DNA of 64,000 nucleotides, taken from contig NZ_QGDS01000005.1 in assembly GCF_003149105.1 (NCBI RefSeq), positions 114,289-178,288 on the forward strand. Reading direction: 5' to 3'. Each line of letters begins with the position of its first letter. Position 1 is the stretch's first letter. The translations under genes and the position numbers were made by a program. The stretch comes from Faecalicatena contorta (GTDB taxonomy: Bacteria > Bacillota > Clostridia > Lachnospirales > Lachnospiraceae). The notes beneath the pieces were generated by a model. It was not told the DNA's origin. It was given only the letters and a program-made list of their open reading frames with translations, and ran no database searches. Positions 8,803 to 16,962 of the stretch are shown here, piece after piece.

Positions 8803-10241
8803 ACCCCACCTGCCTTTTCCGGAAAAATATTCCCTCTGTTCCACATATTTTCCTTGTCAAACTCTGCCTTCAATTCCCGGCATACCCCTGTATATTCTTC
8901 GGATATCAGGTCACCCAATATTCTCTGCTTTAACTTTCCTACTCCGTGCTCTCCAATTACCTCTCCCTGCTGTTCCTTAACTTCTGCTGCCCATTTACGG
9001 ATTAACAGGATTCCCTTTTCATAATCTTCATAGCAATCCGGCAATATATTAACATGAAGATGATTCTCCAGCGCATGTCCAAATATGCAGCCTTTTAAGC
9101 CTGCAGCAGATAACTCATTTTGAAAGTTTTCAAGAACACGGGAAAACGGAATGTCTGGAACTGCCATGTCCGTACCCAGTTTTGTAATCCGCTTATCTTC
9201 CCTGCGGACCGCCTCGATATAAAGATTGGCGGTTTCTGCTGCACCGTGCCGGAAGGCATGAAGTTTTTCCACATCAAGCTCTCCGGATACGGCCCACGCC
9301 TCATCTGGATCACTGTTGGCAACCATCGCTGATTCCATCAGGGATTCTGCCAGCACTTCAATGCCCTCTTCCTCACCGTGAAGCTCTATATACACCATAC
9401 CTGCCCGGTTTTCATCGACATCAGGCAGCTCTTTAATTTTGGTCATGGTGCTTTTATGAGACTCAATCAGATTTATCGTCTCTCTGTCCATATATTCCAC
9501 TGCTGCCACAGAAGCATTTTCACCCTTGGGAAGTTCCTGTTTTAAAATATCCACAAACTTTCCGGCGTCTTCAATCTCCTCAAAGAAGAAGGCAATGCCC
9601 CACACACTTTCATGTTTCGGTATCAATTTTAAGGTCAGCTCACTGATGACCCCGGTAATGCCTTCCTTTCCCAATACCGCATCCAGCATTTCCATCGTTT
9701 TTCCAGAACTAAGTGTAAGCTTTTGTCCTCTCTCAATGACATGAATCTTTCCCCCGCTGTCAATCATTCGTAACGCTTCAATATAATCCTGGCTGGGTCC
9801 ATAAAGCAGACGGCTGATTCCCTGGGCATTTGTAGCCACAATTCCGCCCACTGCAGCTGAACTCTCTGTTGGATCAGGAGGCCAAAACAGCGGGTTTTTC
9901 CGGAACCTTGCGCTAATTTCCTTTTTCAGGTCCATAAGATTGATTCCTGGTTCTACAATAATCCGCCCGGTTCCATCCTCCAAAAGGTAACTGTCCTTTA
10001 CCTTGTTCATATGGGAAAGGTTCATAATATGCCCGCCCTCCGGAATGGATGAGCCTGTGATGCCCGTTTTGCCGCCCTGGATTGTAACCGGCACGTGCTC
10101 TTTTGCAAGCTCTCCGATGACTTCCTGTATCTCTTCTTCATTCTCAGGAAAAGAAATACTTTGTGCATAACCGGAAAACTTGGCTTCATCAATGACATAT
10201 TCTTCATACTGTTCTTTCATCGGATAAATCAGTTGTCTCAT
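8799..10241 (-). CDS. FAD-linked oxidase, GlcD/D-lactate dehydrogenase type
   Basis: 480-residue flavoprotein of the GlcD/Dld type (FAD_binding_4 then FAD-oxidase C domain). The FAD loop is VTIQGGKTGITGSS (about residues 52-65), with SSAAVGGIVATNAQG further on. The C-terminal half carries GHALENHLHVNILP, the HxxxxHxH-type metal-binding motif of 2-hydroxy-acid dehydrogenases, and GEHGVGKLK. Known relatives oxidise D-lactate, glycolate or D-2-hydroxyglutarate, and several deliver electrons to ETF. Start ATG has GGGAG upstream. It overlaps etfB by 4 bp, so these two should work as one complex. Substrate unassigned. Confidence 0.9.
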   Translation of the reverse strand: MRQLIYPMKEQYEEYVIDEAKFSGYAQSISFPENEEEIQEVIGELAKEHVPVTIQGGKTGITGSSIPEGGHIMNLSHMNKVKDSYLLEDGTGRIIVEPGINLMDLKKEISARFRKNPLFWPPDPTESSAAVGGIVATNAQGISRLLYGPSQDYIEALRMIDSGGKIHVIERGQKLTLSSGKTMEMLDAVLGKEGITGVISELTLKLIPKHESVWGIAFFFEEIEDAGKFVDILKQELPKGENASVAAVEYMDRETINLIESHKSTMTKIKELPDVDENRAGMVYIELHGEEEGIEVLAESLMESAMVANSDPDEAWAVSGELDVEKLHAFRHGAAETANLYIEAVRREDKRITKLGTDMAVPDIPFSRVLENFQNELSAAGLKGCIFGHALENHLHVNILPDCYEDYEKGILLIRKWAAEVKEQQGEVIGEHGVGKLKQRILGDLISEEYTGVCRELKAEFDKENMWNRGNIFPEKAGGV

Positions 10242-10265
10242 AAGTTGTACTCCCTGTCGTTTAAT

Positions 10266-10301
10266 CGTTACTGTTTACATGCAAGCCTGTAAACAGTAAC
10301 G
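10266..10301. repeat. 14-bp perfect palindrome between operon genes
   Basis: Arms CGTTACTGTTTACA and TGTAAACAGTAACG with an 8-nt spacer, filling the 61-bp gap between the fusion ETF gene and the GlcD-like gene. No T-run follows, so it is not a standard terminator. The ends match the GTTACTGTT termini of other repeats in this window, so it is probably a repeat remnant or an mRNA processing/stability hairpin. Confidence 0.75.
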
Positions 10302-10302
10302 T

Positions 10303-12147
10303 TTAATCCTCTGCCAGTGCTCTGACTGCCTTCATCACAGATTCAAAATCTTCCGCCACCGCAACATCAGCTTTTTTCATAATCGGTGCCTTTTCATCTG
10401 TGTTTATAGCCACGATAAATTTGCTCTTTTCAATACCTGCAAAAAATGCGGCCGCACCGGATACTCCTGCCGTAATGCAGATTTCCGGCTGTATCATTGC
10501 GCCTGACACACCAATTAGTTTATTCATAGGAGCCCATGCATTCATGGCTGCCGGACGGCTGACTCCCAATTCTCCGCCCAGCACCTTTGCCGTCTCCTCC
10601 AAAAACTTTACACGCTCTTTATTTTTTGCACCTCTTCCGGCTGCTATCACAACTTTGGCACTTTCCAGTCCTCCTGTCGTCTCCTCCTCACAGGTTTCTC
10701 TGGAAACCACAAAATCATTTCCGGCCAGGCATGGAATTTCTTTTAAGATACAAAAGCTTTTTTCTTCTGCTGCCTTACGCTCCATTCCCTTTGCCAAAGA
10801 AATGCAGTATGGTCCCTTTTTCATCTGGAAGGTGCCTTCCATATGGTTGGAATATACCATTTTTCTGACCGTCAGCTGCTCTTTGGCTTCCAAAGCATGC
10901 ACTGCCGTAACGGAGCTTCCTTTTGTTCTTTCAGCCATTCTCACTGCCAGCTCTGTTCCGCCAAAGCCACTTCCAAAAATATACAGGTCATCCTCTGTGG
11001 CTTCCTGGCACAAGCCTTCCAGTACCGCTTCCGGGGAATAGTCCTGTGCACTTAAAATAACTGCATTTTCCGCTATGCAAAGGGATTCCGCTTCTACCTC
11101 CGGAGCCGCTTTACTTAAGATATACGCTTCCCCTTCTTCAACCCCCTCCAGAAATGCTTCTCTAAAGGCATTCATCTCTTCCATCTGGCGGTGCACGTCT
11201 TTGGAATACCTGTCAATCACAAAATGAAATTTCATCTCTTTGCGAGATGAAGCCTCCGGCGGATTACAGAGACGCGCTGATGCATGTGTCATACCTGGCA
11301 TTACTCGCGCCTCGCAGCAAGTACGCCGAGGCGTACTTGATAGATTCTCAAGCCTCCCTTTCAGATATGTCTCATACAGTACTCGTGCCTTATCCTCCGG
11401 GGTATCTCCTGTAATTATCACCGTATCTCTTTTGCTGTCCTTAGGTTCCAATCCCACAAGTTCCACATTTTGCTGCGTTTCTGCCAGTTCAAGTTTTTCT
11501 GAAATAATATGTTCGATGGGCTTCTTTCCAAGTTTCATTTTTTCTTTCAGGGTGGGTACTCTCAGGTAAGAGCATGTTGCATTTCCCACTGCAAATACGC
11601 AGGGCAATTTTATAACCTGAGTCACCGTTTTCCCATCTTCCTGGCTGAAAACTTTTACATGCTCCTCATCTACAGGAAAAAGATCTGTCACCTGGGTAAT
11701 ACAGGGCCAGTTTAGTCTTTCTGCGAGGAGTAAGGGTGTCTTCATATTACTTCCATCAGAACTTTGTGTCCCCATCACAATCAAATCCTGAGGGGCACTT
11801 TCTGTAACATAATCTGCAATCACCTCTGCGATGACTTCAGGACAGAAACTGATATTTTCTTCGGCCTCTACCCGCACTGCATGTGCAAATCTCAGTGCAT
11901 ATAGTGTTTTCAAAAAATTTTCATGCTGGCGCCTGCCCACTGTCAATGCATTCAATTCATAAACGACATCAAAGCCTTCTGATAAATCAGAAAGCTTTAA
12001 CATCATTTCCAGTGCTCCTTCGTCAAAACAGTTCCACAATAACTTTCCATAACTGGTGTCCACCTGAAGCTGGTCATCTGCTATCCAGTCTTCCTCAGCA
12101 ATCAAGTCTAAGTCTGGAACTATCTTAAAACAACCTAATACTTTCAT
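10303..12147 (-). CDS. Fused electron transfer flavoprotein (EtfB-EtfA)
   Basis: 614-residue single-chain ETF. Residues 1-~270 are EtfB-like (MKVLGCFKIVPDLDL, then VMGTQSSDGSNMKTP). From about residue 305 the chain is EtfA-like (MKFHFVIDRY...), ending with the FAD domain: VVIAAGRGAKNKERV, GVSRPAAMNAWAPMNKLIGVSG, AGVSGAAAFFAGIEKSKF and VAINTDEKAPIM. The EtfB half has lost the usual DGDTAQ flavin/AMP motif (here DGSNMK). The linker is encoded by a palindromic insertion (11231-11340). Start follows AGGAAATAGGCTT, 4 bp after the upstream gene. It should be the electron acceptor of the flavoprotein at 12152-13609, giving this operon a second dehydrogenase/ETF pair. Confidence 0.85.
   Translation of the reverse strand: MKVLGCFKIVPDLDLIAEEDWIADDQLQVDTSYGKLLWNCFDEGALEMMLKLSDLSEGFDVVYELNALTVGRRQHENFLKTLYALRFAHAVRVEAEENISFCPEVIAEVIADYVTESAPQDLIVMGTQSSDGSNMKTPLLLAERLNWPCITQVTDLFPVDEEHVKVFSQEDGKTVTQVIKLPCVFAVGNATCSYLRVPTLKEKMKLGKKPIEHIISEKLELAETQQNVELVGLEPKDSKRDTVIITGDTPEDKARVLYETYLKGRLENLSSTPRRTCCEARVMPGMTHASARLCNPPEASSRKEMKFHFVIDRYSKDVHRQMEEMNAFREAFLEGVEEGEAYILSKAAPEVEAESLCIAENAVILSAQDYSPEAVLEGLCQEATEDDLYIFGSGFGGTELAVRMAERTKGSSVTAVHALEAKEQLTVRKMVYSNHMEGTFQMKKGPYCISLAKGMERKAAEEKSFCILKEIPCLAGNDFVVSRETCEEETTGGLESAKVVIAAGRGAKNKERVKFLEETAKVLGGELGVSRPAAMNAWAPMNKLIGVSGAMIQPEICITAGVSGAAAFFAGIEKSKFIVAINTDEKAPIMKKADVAVAEDFESVMKAVRALAED
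11231..11340. repeat. Palindromic element inserted in frame between the two ETF halves
   Basis: Contains the hairpins CATCTC-TTTGC-GAGATG (11233-11249) and CAAGTACGCC-GA-GGCGTACTTG (11318-11339). It encodes a Cys/Arg/Pro-rich linker unlike either ETF half. The EtfA half begins at a Met (11235) at the edge of the element. The piece GCGAGATGAAGC is also present in the repeat at 59438-59583. Confidence 0.65.
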
Positions 12148-12151
12148 AAGC

Positions 12152-13609
12152 CTATTTCCTGAGCGGAATCAGTGTTCCCATGTTCATGATACCATTAGGG
12201 TCAAATGCTTGTTTCAGCGTTTTGAGCATGTAATAGGAAGAACCGTATTCCTGTGTTACATATTTTGCTCTTGCTTTTCCAAGTCCGTGGTGGTGAACAA
12301 TAGACCCGCCGTATTTAATAACCTGCTCGCAGATAATCTGATTGATTCTGTCATGATATTTATTAATTTCTTCTTCTGGTGCACAGTCCACAATATTGTA
12401 GTAATATACAAAGTACATATTTGTGCCATTGATGTAGCTGTGCGAAGAATGTCCGCCCATCAGAGTCATATCCGGTACTTCTTCCAGAATTCTGTCACAG
12501 GCTGTTCTATAAATTTCGTAGATATTATCCCAGCTTCCGGATACTTCTGTTGTGATACCGATGTTATGAGTTGCTCTGATTTCTTCCATTTCCTCTGCAA
12601 TCTCTTCCGGTCCCCAGTTCAGCCCGCTGTACCATTTTTCAATGAGCGTTGGATCTATTTCTTCAAGCTCCGGATGTTTGGACATCATTTCTTTGATTCC
12701 TGCCTCCATAGCCGGAGTAATATTTGCCGGTCCTTCTGCCATCCAAATCAGGATTGCCTTGCCGTCTTCCAGCCATGAACTGAAATGCTGCTGTGCATCT
12801 GCCGCATCATAAAGTCTTGCAAAAGATGGTTTGTATCCTGCAACCATAACTTCACGCAGGCAGTCAAATCCAAGTTTCATCTGGTCATCATCCAGCTTAT
12901 ATCCGATGTATCTGTTATTTTCCGGCATCCATTTAAATAATTTTAATGTCACTTCTGTGATGAAGCACAAAGCACCCTCATTTCCACAGATAATGTGTCT
13001 GATGTCTGGTCCTGCCGCACGTCTTGGTACGTTTTTGATTTTACAGATTTTTCCGTTAGGGAATACGGCTTCCAGACCTACAATCATATCTTCGATTCCA
13101 CCATATAAAGTAGAGAACTGTCCGATACTTCTTGTTGCAACCAGACCGCCCATCTGTGCCAGAGGTTTAGACTGAGGAGAATGGCCTGTTGTATATCCTC
13201 TCTCTCTTAACATATCATCCAGCTCCTGAAGAGGAACTCCGCACTCACATGTAACCTGCATGTTATACTCGTCCACCTTAATTACCTTATTCATAGTGGA
13301 TCCGTCAAGGACTATAGAATCTTTCAGTGAAGTCTCTAATCCGCCCTCAATTGCAGACTGCCCTGTTCTTGGTACTACATTAATTTCGTTTTCATTGGCA
13401 AACATAAGTACTTCAGATACCTCTTGGGCACTCTTTACATATACGACTGCTGCCGGGATTGGCTGTGTGTACACTTGACATGCCTGCTCATATTTTCTGT
13501 ACCGGTCGAGGCTGCTTTCTTTTAGTACCTGTTCGTCCGTTACTACCTGTTCTTTTCCCAGGATTTTTACCAATCCTTCTACGATTTGCTCTCTTGAAAT
13601 AATTGCCAT
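12152..13609 (-). CDS. FAD-binding oxidase, alkylglycerone-phosphate synthase (AGPS)-like
   Basis: 485-residue flavoprotein. The N-terminal FAD_binding_4 domain has VVPRTGQSAIEGG (about residues 97-109) and GHSPQSKPLAQMGG. The C-terminal half ends with GGSIVHHHGLGKARAKYV, a triple-His motif typical of alkyl-DHAP synthase and relatives rather than the HxxxxHxH of GlcD. AGPS itself makes the ether bond of ether lipids without net redox. Here an adjacent ETF implies net oxidation, so the enzyme probably acts on a substrate of similar shape (glycerol or DHAP-like). It is the first gene of the operon, behind the promoter/antiterminator/terminator leader at 13729-13841; the ATG follows AAAGGAG. Product name is by family resemblance only. 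Confidence 0.82.
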   Translation of the reverse strand: MAIISREQIVEGLVKILGKEQVVTDEQVLKESSLDRYRKYEQACQVYTQPIPAAVVYVKSAQEVSEVLMFANENEINVVPRTGQSAIEGGLETSLKDSIVLDGSTMNKVIKVDEYNMQVTCECGVPLQELDDMLRERGYTTGHSPQSKPLAQMGGLVATRSIGQFSTLYGGIEDMIVGLEAVFPNGKICKIKNVPRRAAGPDIRHIICGNEGALCFITEVTLKLFKWMPENNRYIGYKLDDDQMKLGFDCLREVMVAGYKPSFARLYDAADAQQHFSSWLEDGKAILIWMAEGPANITPAMEAGIKEMMSKHPELEEIDPTLIEKWYSGLNWGPEEIAEEMEEIRATHNIGITTEVSGSWDNIYEIYRTACDRILEEVPDMTLMGGHSSHSYINGTNMYFVYYYNIVDCAPEEEINKYHDRINQIICEQVIKYGGSIVHHHGLGKARAKYVTQEYGSSYYMLKTLKQAFDPNGIMNMGTLIPLRK

Positions 13610-13728
13610 GATACTGGGCTCCTTTCACTTTTCCACATTTTCTTTGATACTTCACCTAAAGCTTTATTTTGCCCTCTCTTGGGAGAGTTATTCTTATGTA
13701 ACGGGAAACATAGTTCTTCAAATTACAT

Positions 13729-13784
13729 AAAAAAAAGAAAAGTAACACAACGCAGGAAATCCCTGACTCTGTGGTTACTTTTCT
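13729..13784 (-). terminator. Leader terminator upstream of the FAD-oxidase/ETF operon
   Basis: On the minus strand AGAAAAGTAAC pairs with GTTACTTTTCT (11 bp, plus inner pairing) and is followed by eight T. The left arm includes the GTAAC half of the antiterminator element. Confidence 0.88.
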
Positions 13785-13805
13785 CTCAAAATCTCTTTTG
13801 GTAAC
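13774..13805 (-). promoter_or_regulatory. Putative GlpP-type antiterminator element (copy 2)
   Basis: Minus-strand GTTAC-N3-AAGAG-N5-GAGAGA-AAA-GTAAC. Same order and spacing as copies 1 and 3, and it overlaps the terminator stem. Confidence 0.75.
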
Positions 13806-13812
13806 TGCTACT

Positions 13813-13841
13813 AGTATATACGCACTGCTATCAATTGTCAA
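13813..13841 (-). promoter_or_regulatory. Sigma-A promoter of the FAD-oxidase/ETF/BCCT/glpP operon
   Basis: TTGACA (13841-13836) and TATACT (13818-13813) on the minus strand, 17-nt spacer. Transcription reaches the antiterminator element within about 10 nt. Confidence 0.88.
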
Positions 13842-13916
13842 TTGTTTATTTTTCATATGATTGTATTATTGTTTTTATGCACAATGTTTATTTTTCTTAT
13901 TTTGCCTTTTTTTTGA

Positions 13917-13945
13917 TTGACTTCTTTAGACAAATATCTTATAAT
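13917..13945 (+). promoter_or_regulatory. Sigma-A promoter of the MFS gene
   Basis: TTGACT and TATAAT with a 17-nt spacer, divergent from the promoter at 13813-13841. Confidence 0.88.
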
Positions 13946-13952
13946 CCGATTA

Positions 13953-13978
13953 GTTACAAGAGTGGAGAGAGAAGTAAC
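13953..13978 (+). promoter_or_regulatory. Putative GlpP-type antiterminator element (copy 3)
   Basis: GTTAC-AAGAG-N4-GAGAGA-A-GTAAC on the plus strand, starting about 8 nt after the -10 box and overlapping the following terminator. Confidence 0.75.
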
Positions 13979-14009
13979 GCCAATCGTGGCATTATTTTTC
14001 TCTTTTTTT
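13966..14009 (+). terminator. Leader terminator upstream of the MFS gene
   Basis: GAGAGAAGTAACGCCA pairs with TGGCATTATTTTTCTC (ATCG loop, one mismatch, two wobble pairs) and is followed by TTTTTTT. It includes the GTAAC half of the element. Confidence 0.85.
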
Positions 14010-14085
14010 GTTACACTAATAACAGGTACGATGACTGCAGCATCGTATCACCACTAAATTTTATAGTTAATCTGGAGGCAAACTT

Positions 14086-15327
14086 ATGAACAAAGCTTTT
14101 ATTAAAAAGTATGGTACCCTGCTTCTTCTCGCAGCAGGTGCCGGGATTATTTTCCAATTGCCGTACATCCGTGAGACCTTCTACGTACCAATCCAAAACG
14201 CAATGAACCTTACAAATGCGCAGATGGGACTCTTATCTTCCGGATATGCAACAATGGCAACTCTTTCTTATTTTGTAGGAGGTATTATTGCCGATAAGTT
14301 TTCAGCAAGAAAATTGCTTACGTTTTCCTTTATTGCAACAGGTATCCTTGGCTTATGGTTTTCCACATTCCCAGGCTACACCATAAGCCGTATTATTTTC
14401 GTATTGATGGGTATTTCTACAATCATCACTTACTGGTCTGCCTGCATCAAGGCAACACGTATGCTGGGTTCCGACGATGAACAGGGCCGTCTCTTCGGTC
14501 TTCAGGAAGGTCTTCGCGGTGTCCTCAATGCTCTTCTCGTATTTGGTATGACTGCTGCATTTACACGTTATACCAGTGAAGTAGCCGGAGCTTCTGCTGC
14601 AATTAGGGTTTGCTCTATTGTTGTAATTATTATCGGTATCCTGAATTTTATTTTTATTGAAGATACAAAGAGGGAAGAAAACGCTGAAAGTATTGCAGAA
14701 GTTACAAAAGGTATGTTTAAAGCTCTGTTAATTCCAAGAGTATGGCTCCTTGTTGCAATTATCTTCACTGCATACAGTGTATATGGACTGATTGGATATG
14801 TGAACACCTATGCAGTTAAGTTTTATGGATTATCTGCTGCAACGGCTGCAACACTTGGTGGTGTGCGTTATTTGATTCAGGGACTTGGCGGTATCGTCGG
14901 AGGATTCCTTGCAGATAAAGTGAAATCACGTTTCACGGTAATTATCGGAGGATGTATCGGATTGGCAGCATCATTCGGACTGTTCATCGTACTTCCTGCA
15001 AATGCTTCTCTGGTTGTAGCAATTGTTGCTAACTTCTTCCTTGGCCTGTTCTTCATCTATGCCGTAAGAAGCCAGTACTTTGCAGTACATGATGACGCTG
15101 GAATCCCTGTAAATATGAGCGGACGTGTATCTGGTATCGCATCCTGCTTAGGTTATACACCAGACCTTTTTATGTATACACTGGTAGGCGGCTGGATGGA
15201 TAACTATGGCAGAACAGGTTACAACATGACATGGGCTTATGCAATGGTTGCCGCAATTCTCTGTGCAATTATCACATTTGTATTAAGCCGGATTGTAAAA
15301 AAAGAAAAGGCTGCAAAAGCAGCGTAA
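14086..15327 (+). CDS. Major facilitator superfamily transporter
   Basis: 413-residue MFS permease with about 12 transmembrane segments. The loop 2-3 signature-like stretch is GGIIADKFSARKLL, and GGFLADKVKSRFTVI is the matching motif in the second half, giving the usual two six-helix bundles. The ATG follows CTGGAGGCAAACTT. It is divergent from the FAD-oxidase/ETF operon and carries the same leader design, so it should be induced with that operon and may import the substrate or export the product. The substrate cannot be told from sequence. Confidence 0.88.
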   Translation: MNKAFIKKYGTLLLLAAGAGIIFQLPYIRETFYVPIQNAMNLTNAQMGLLSSGYATMATLSYFVGGIIADKFSARKLLTFSFIATGILGLWFSTFPGYTISRIIFVLMGISTIITYWSACIKATRMLGSDDEQGRLFGLQEGLRGVLNALLVFGMTAAFTRYTSEVAGASAAIRVCSIVVIIIGILNFIFIEDTKREENAESIAEVTKGMFKALLIPRVWLLVAIIFTAYSVYGLIGYVNTYAVKFYGLSAATAATLGGVRYLIQGLGGIVGGFLADKVKSRFTVIIGGCIGLAASFGLFIVLPANASLVVAIVANFFLGLFFIYAVRSQYFAVHDDAGIPVNMSGRVSGIASCLGYTPDLFMYTLVGGWMDNYGRTGYNMTWAYAMVAAILCAIITFVLSRIVKKEKAAKAA

Positions 15328-15349
15328 GCTTACAGCAGACTTTCAAGTT

Positions 15350-15397
15350 AAAAAAAGCAGCAGGAAGAATTTCAAATTCTTCCTGCTGTTCTTTTTA
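15350..15397. terminator. Bidirectional terminator between MFS gene and dgt
   Basis: CAGCAGGAAGAATT-TCA-AATTCTTCCTGCTG stem with an A-run on the left and a T-rich run on the right; it serves both convergent genes. Confidence 0.9.
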
Positions 15398-16810
15398 TCA
15401 AATTAACCCATTCATTTCCTGATACAGGCGCTTGGCATAACTGTCAGTCATGCCGCATATATAATCCGTCACAAGCAGCAGCCGGAGATATAATTTTTCT
15501 GCTTCGCTTTTGCCCTCTGACTGGTGTTTGTATGCATTTTTATAATTATCAGAAATAAAAGATACTACCCTGATATCAATAGAATCCAACGGTTCATCTG
15601 TATCGTAATACAATACCGCATGTACCAGTTTGTCCATCAGAAAATTCAATATGACTGACTCTGTAACTTCCATTTTATATATGGCAGTAGAGGAAAATAC
15701 ATAGCGGTATGCAATATCCCCCAATAAATCCATTAATCTGCCTCCGAAAGTGCCATAAAATAAATCGTACTTGAAAGTTCCCGCCATAATCTCCTCATAA
15801 TGGGAGGTAAATCCAAAAGTGGCACAACTGATAAGATAACCCTGTACCCGTACAATCCAGTTCTTGACTGCATAAGACTCCGGATGGCTCACGTTCTTTT
15901 TTATTCCTCTTTCATACAAAGAGTTCAATCTTTCAAAGGCTGGAAAGTCTGCGTTCGGATTCTCTTTTTGCAATTCTTCCAATTCCCTGCTCAGTTCATG
16001 GAAAGAAAGGAATCCTTTCACAAATGCATCCTCAATATCTGCCGTTTTATAAGCCAGATCATCTGCCGCTTCCAAAATATATGTCAGGGGATGCCTATAA
16101 TTTCCCGTCCCAGTTTCTGTTGATATGTCTTCAAAAACGGTTGTGTCGGCATAATAGTATCCCATCTTCTTATCTTTGATATTCCCCGTACTGAAATCAA
16201 TTCCGGTGGAAGGCACCGGATATTTTACAATGGTATTCAACAGTGCATAAGTCAGATTCATGCCGAATTCGTCTACAAGATAATGCAGCTTTGTCACAAG
16301 CCGCAGTGCCTGGGCATTTCCCTCAAAATGATAGAAATCTGCCTTCATCTGCGCGGTCAGCATCTTCTCTACAGATTCTCCCCGGTAGACCATCTCCGGC
16401 AGATTCTTTATGAACCATTCCCGGATGGCGCTTTCCCCAAAATGGCCAAAAGGCGGATTCCCGATATCGTGTATCAGACCCGCACATTGAAGTATATGGC
16501 AGATATCTTCTTTCATCTGAGGCGTAAATCCTGAATCAGACTTACAAGTCAGAATATTTTCTCCGATATTTTGTCCCAATGATTTTCCAAAGGAAGATAC
16601 CTCCAGAGAATGAGTGAGCCTGGTACGGATAAAATCACTTTTATCCAAAGGGAAGACCTGTGTCTTATCCTGCAGCCGCCTAAAAGAAGCACTGCCGATG
16701 ATCCGGTGGTAATCTTTTTCAAACTCACTTCTCAAATCTGTTGTTCTGGGCTGTTGGCCTCCTGCACCTTCACGCATCCGTTTTGTGCAAAGTAATGCAT
16801 TCCATTCCAT
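15398..16810 (-). CDS. dgt: Deoxyguanosinetriphosphate triphosphohydrolase (dGTPase)
   Basis: 470-residue HD-domain dNTP triphosphohydrolase that splits dGTP to deoxyguanosine and triphosphate. HD residues are visible in RLTHSLEVSSFGKSLG and LIHDIGNPPFGHFGE, and HFEGNAQALRL follows. The N-terminal RTDLRSEFEKDYHRIIGSAS and RRLQDKTQVFPL match the family. Involved in dNTP pool control. It stands alone on the minus strand, with a palindrome-rich 266-bp region upstream. Confidence 0.93.
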   Translation of the reverse strand: MEWNALLCTKRMREGAGGQQPRTTDLRSEFEKDYHRIIGSASFRRLQDKTQVFPLDKSDFIRTRLTHSLEVSSFGKSLGQNIGENILTCKSDSGFTPQMKEDICHILQCAGLIHDIGNPPFGHFGESAIREWFIKNLPEMVYRGESVEKMLTAQMKADFYHFEGNAQALRLVTKLHYLVDEFGMNLTYALLNTIVKYPVPSTGIDFSTGNIKDKKMGYYYADTTVFEDISTETGTGNYRHPLTYILEAADDLAYKTADIEDAFVKGFLSFHELSRELEELQKENPNADFPAFERLNSLYERGIKKNVSHPESYAVKNWIVRVQGYLISCATFGFTSHYEEIMAGTFKYDLFYGTFGGRLMDLLGDIAYRYVFSSTAIYKMEVTESVILNFLMDKLVHAVLYYDTDEPLDSIDIRVVSFISDNYKNAYKHQSEGKSEAEKLYLRLLLVTDYICGMTDSYAKRLYQEMNGLI

Positions 16811-16831
16811 AATATGCCTTTCTTTACTTAT

Positions 16832-16913
16832 GCTGCTAAGGTTCGGTCTTTTCGAACCTTAGCAGCAAAGTACAATCTGCTGGCTTAGTGAGGTTCTTTC
16901 GAACTTAGCAGCA
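16832..16913. repeat. Double-hairpin intergenic repeat, copy A
   Basis: Hairpin CTGCTAAGGTTCG / CGAACCTTAGCAG followed by AAAGTACA and a second CTTAG...CTTAG hairpin. It is homologous along its length to 21298-21379. Confidence 0.8.
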
Positions 16914-16962
16914 TGGTTGTTTCCTTACTACTGTATTAATCGTAACTGTTCAGTACAGGACT

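Noticed and set aside
13729-14009. T-box, ANTAR target or metabolite riboswitch as explanation of the leaders
   Set aside because: No T-box core or specifier, no paired hexaloops as in ANTAR targets, and no riboswitch core. The short element overlapping a terminator, near a glpP gene, fits protein-mediated antitermination better.
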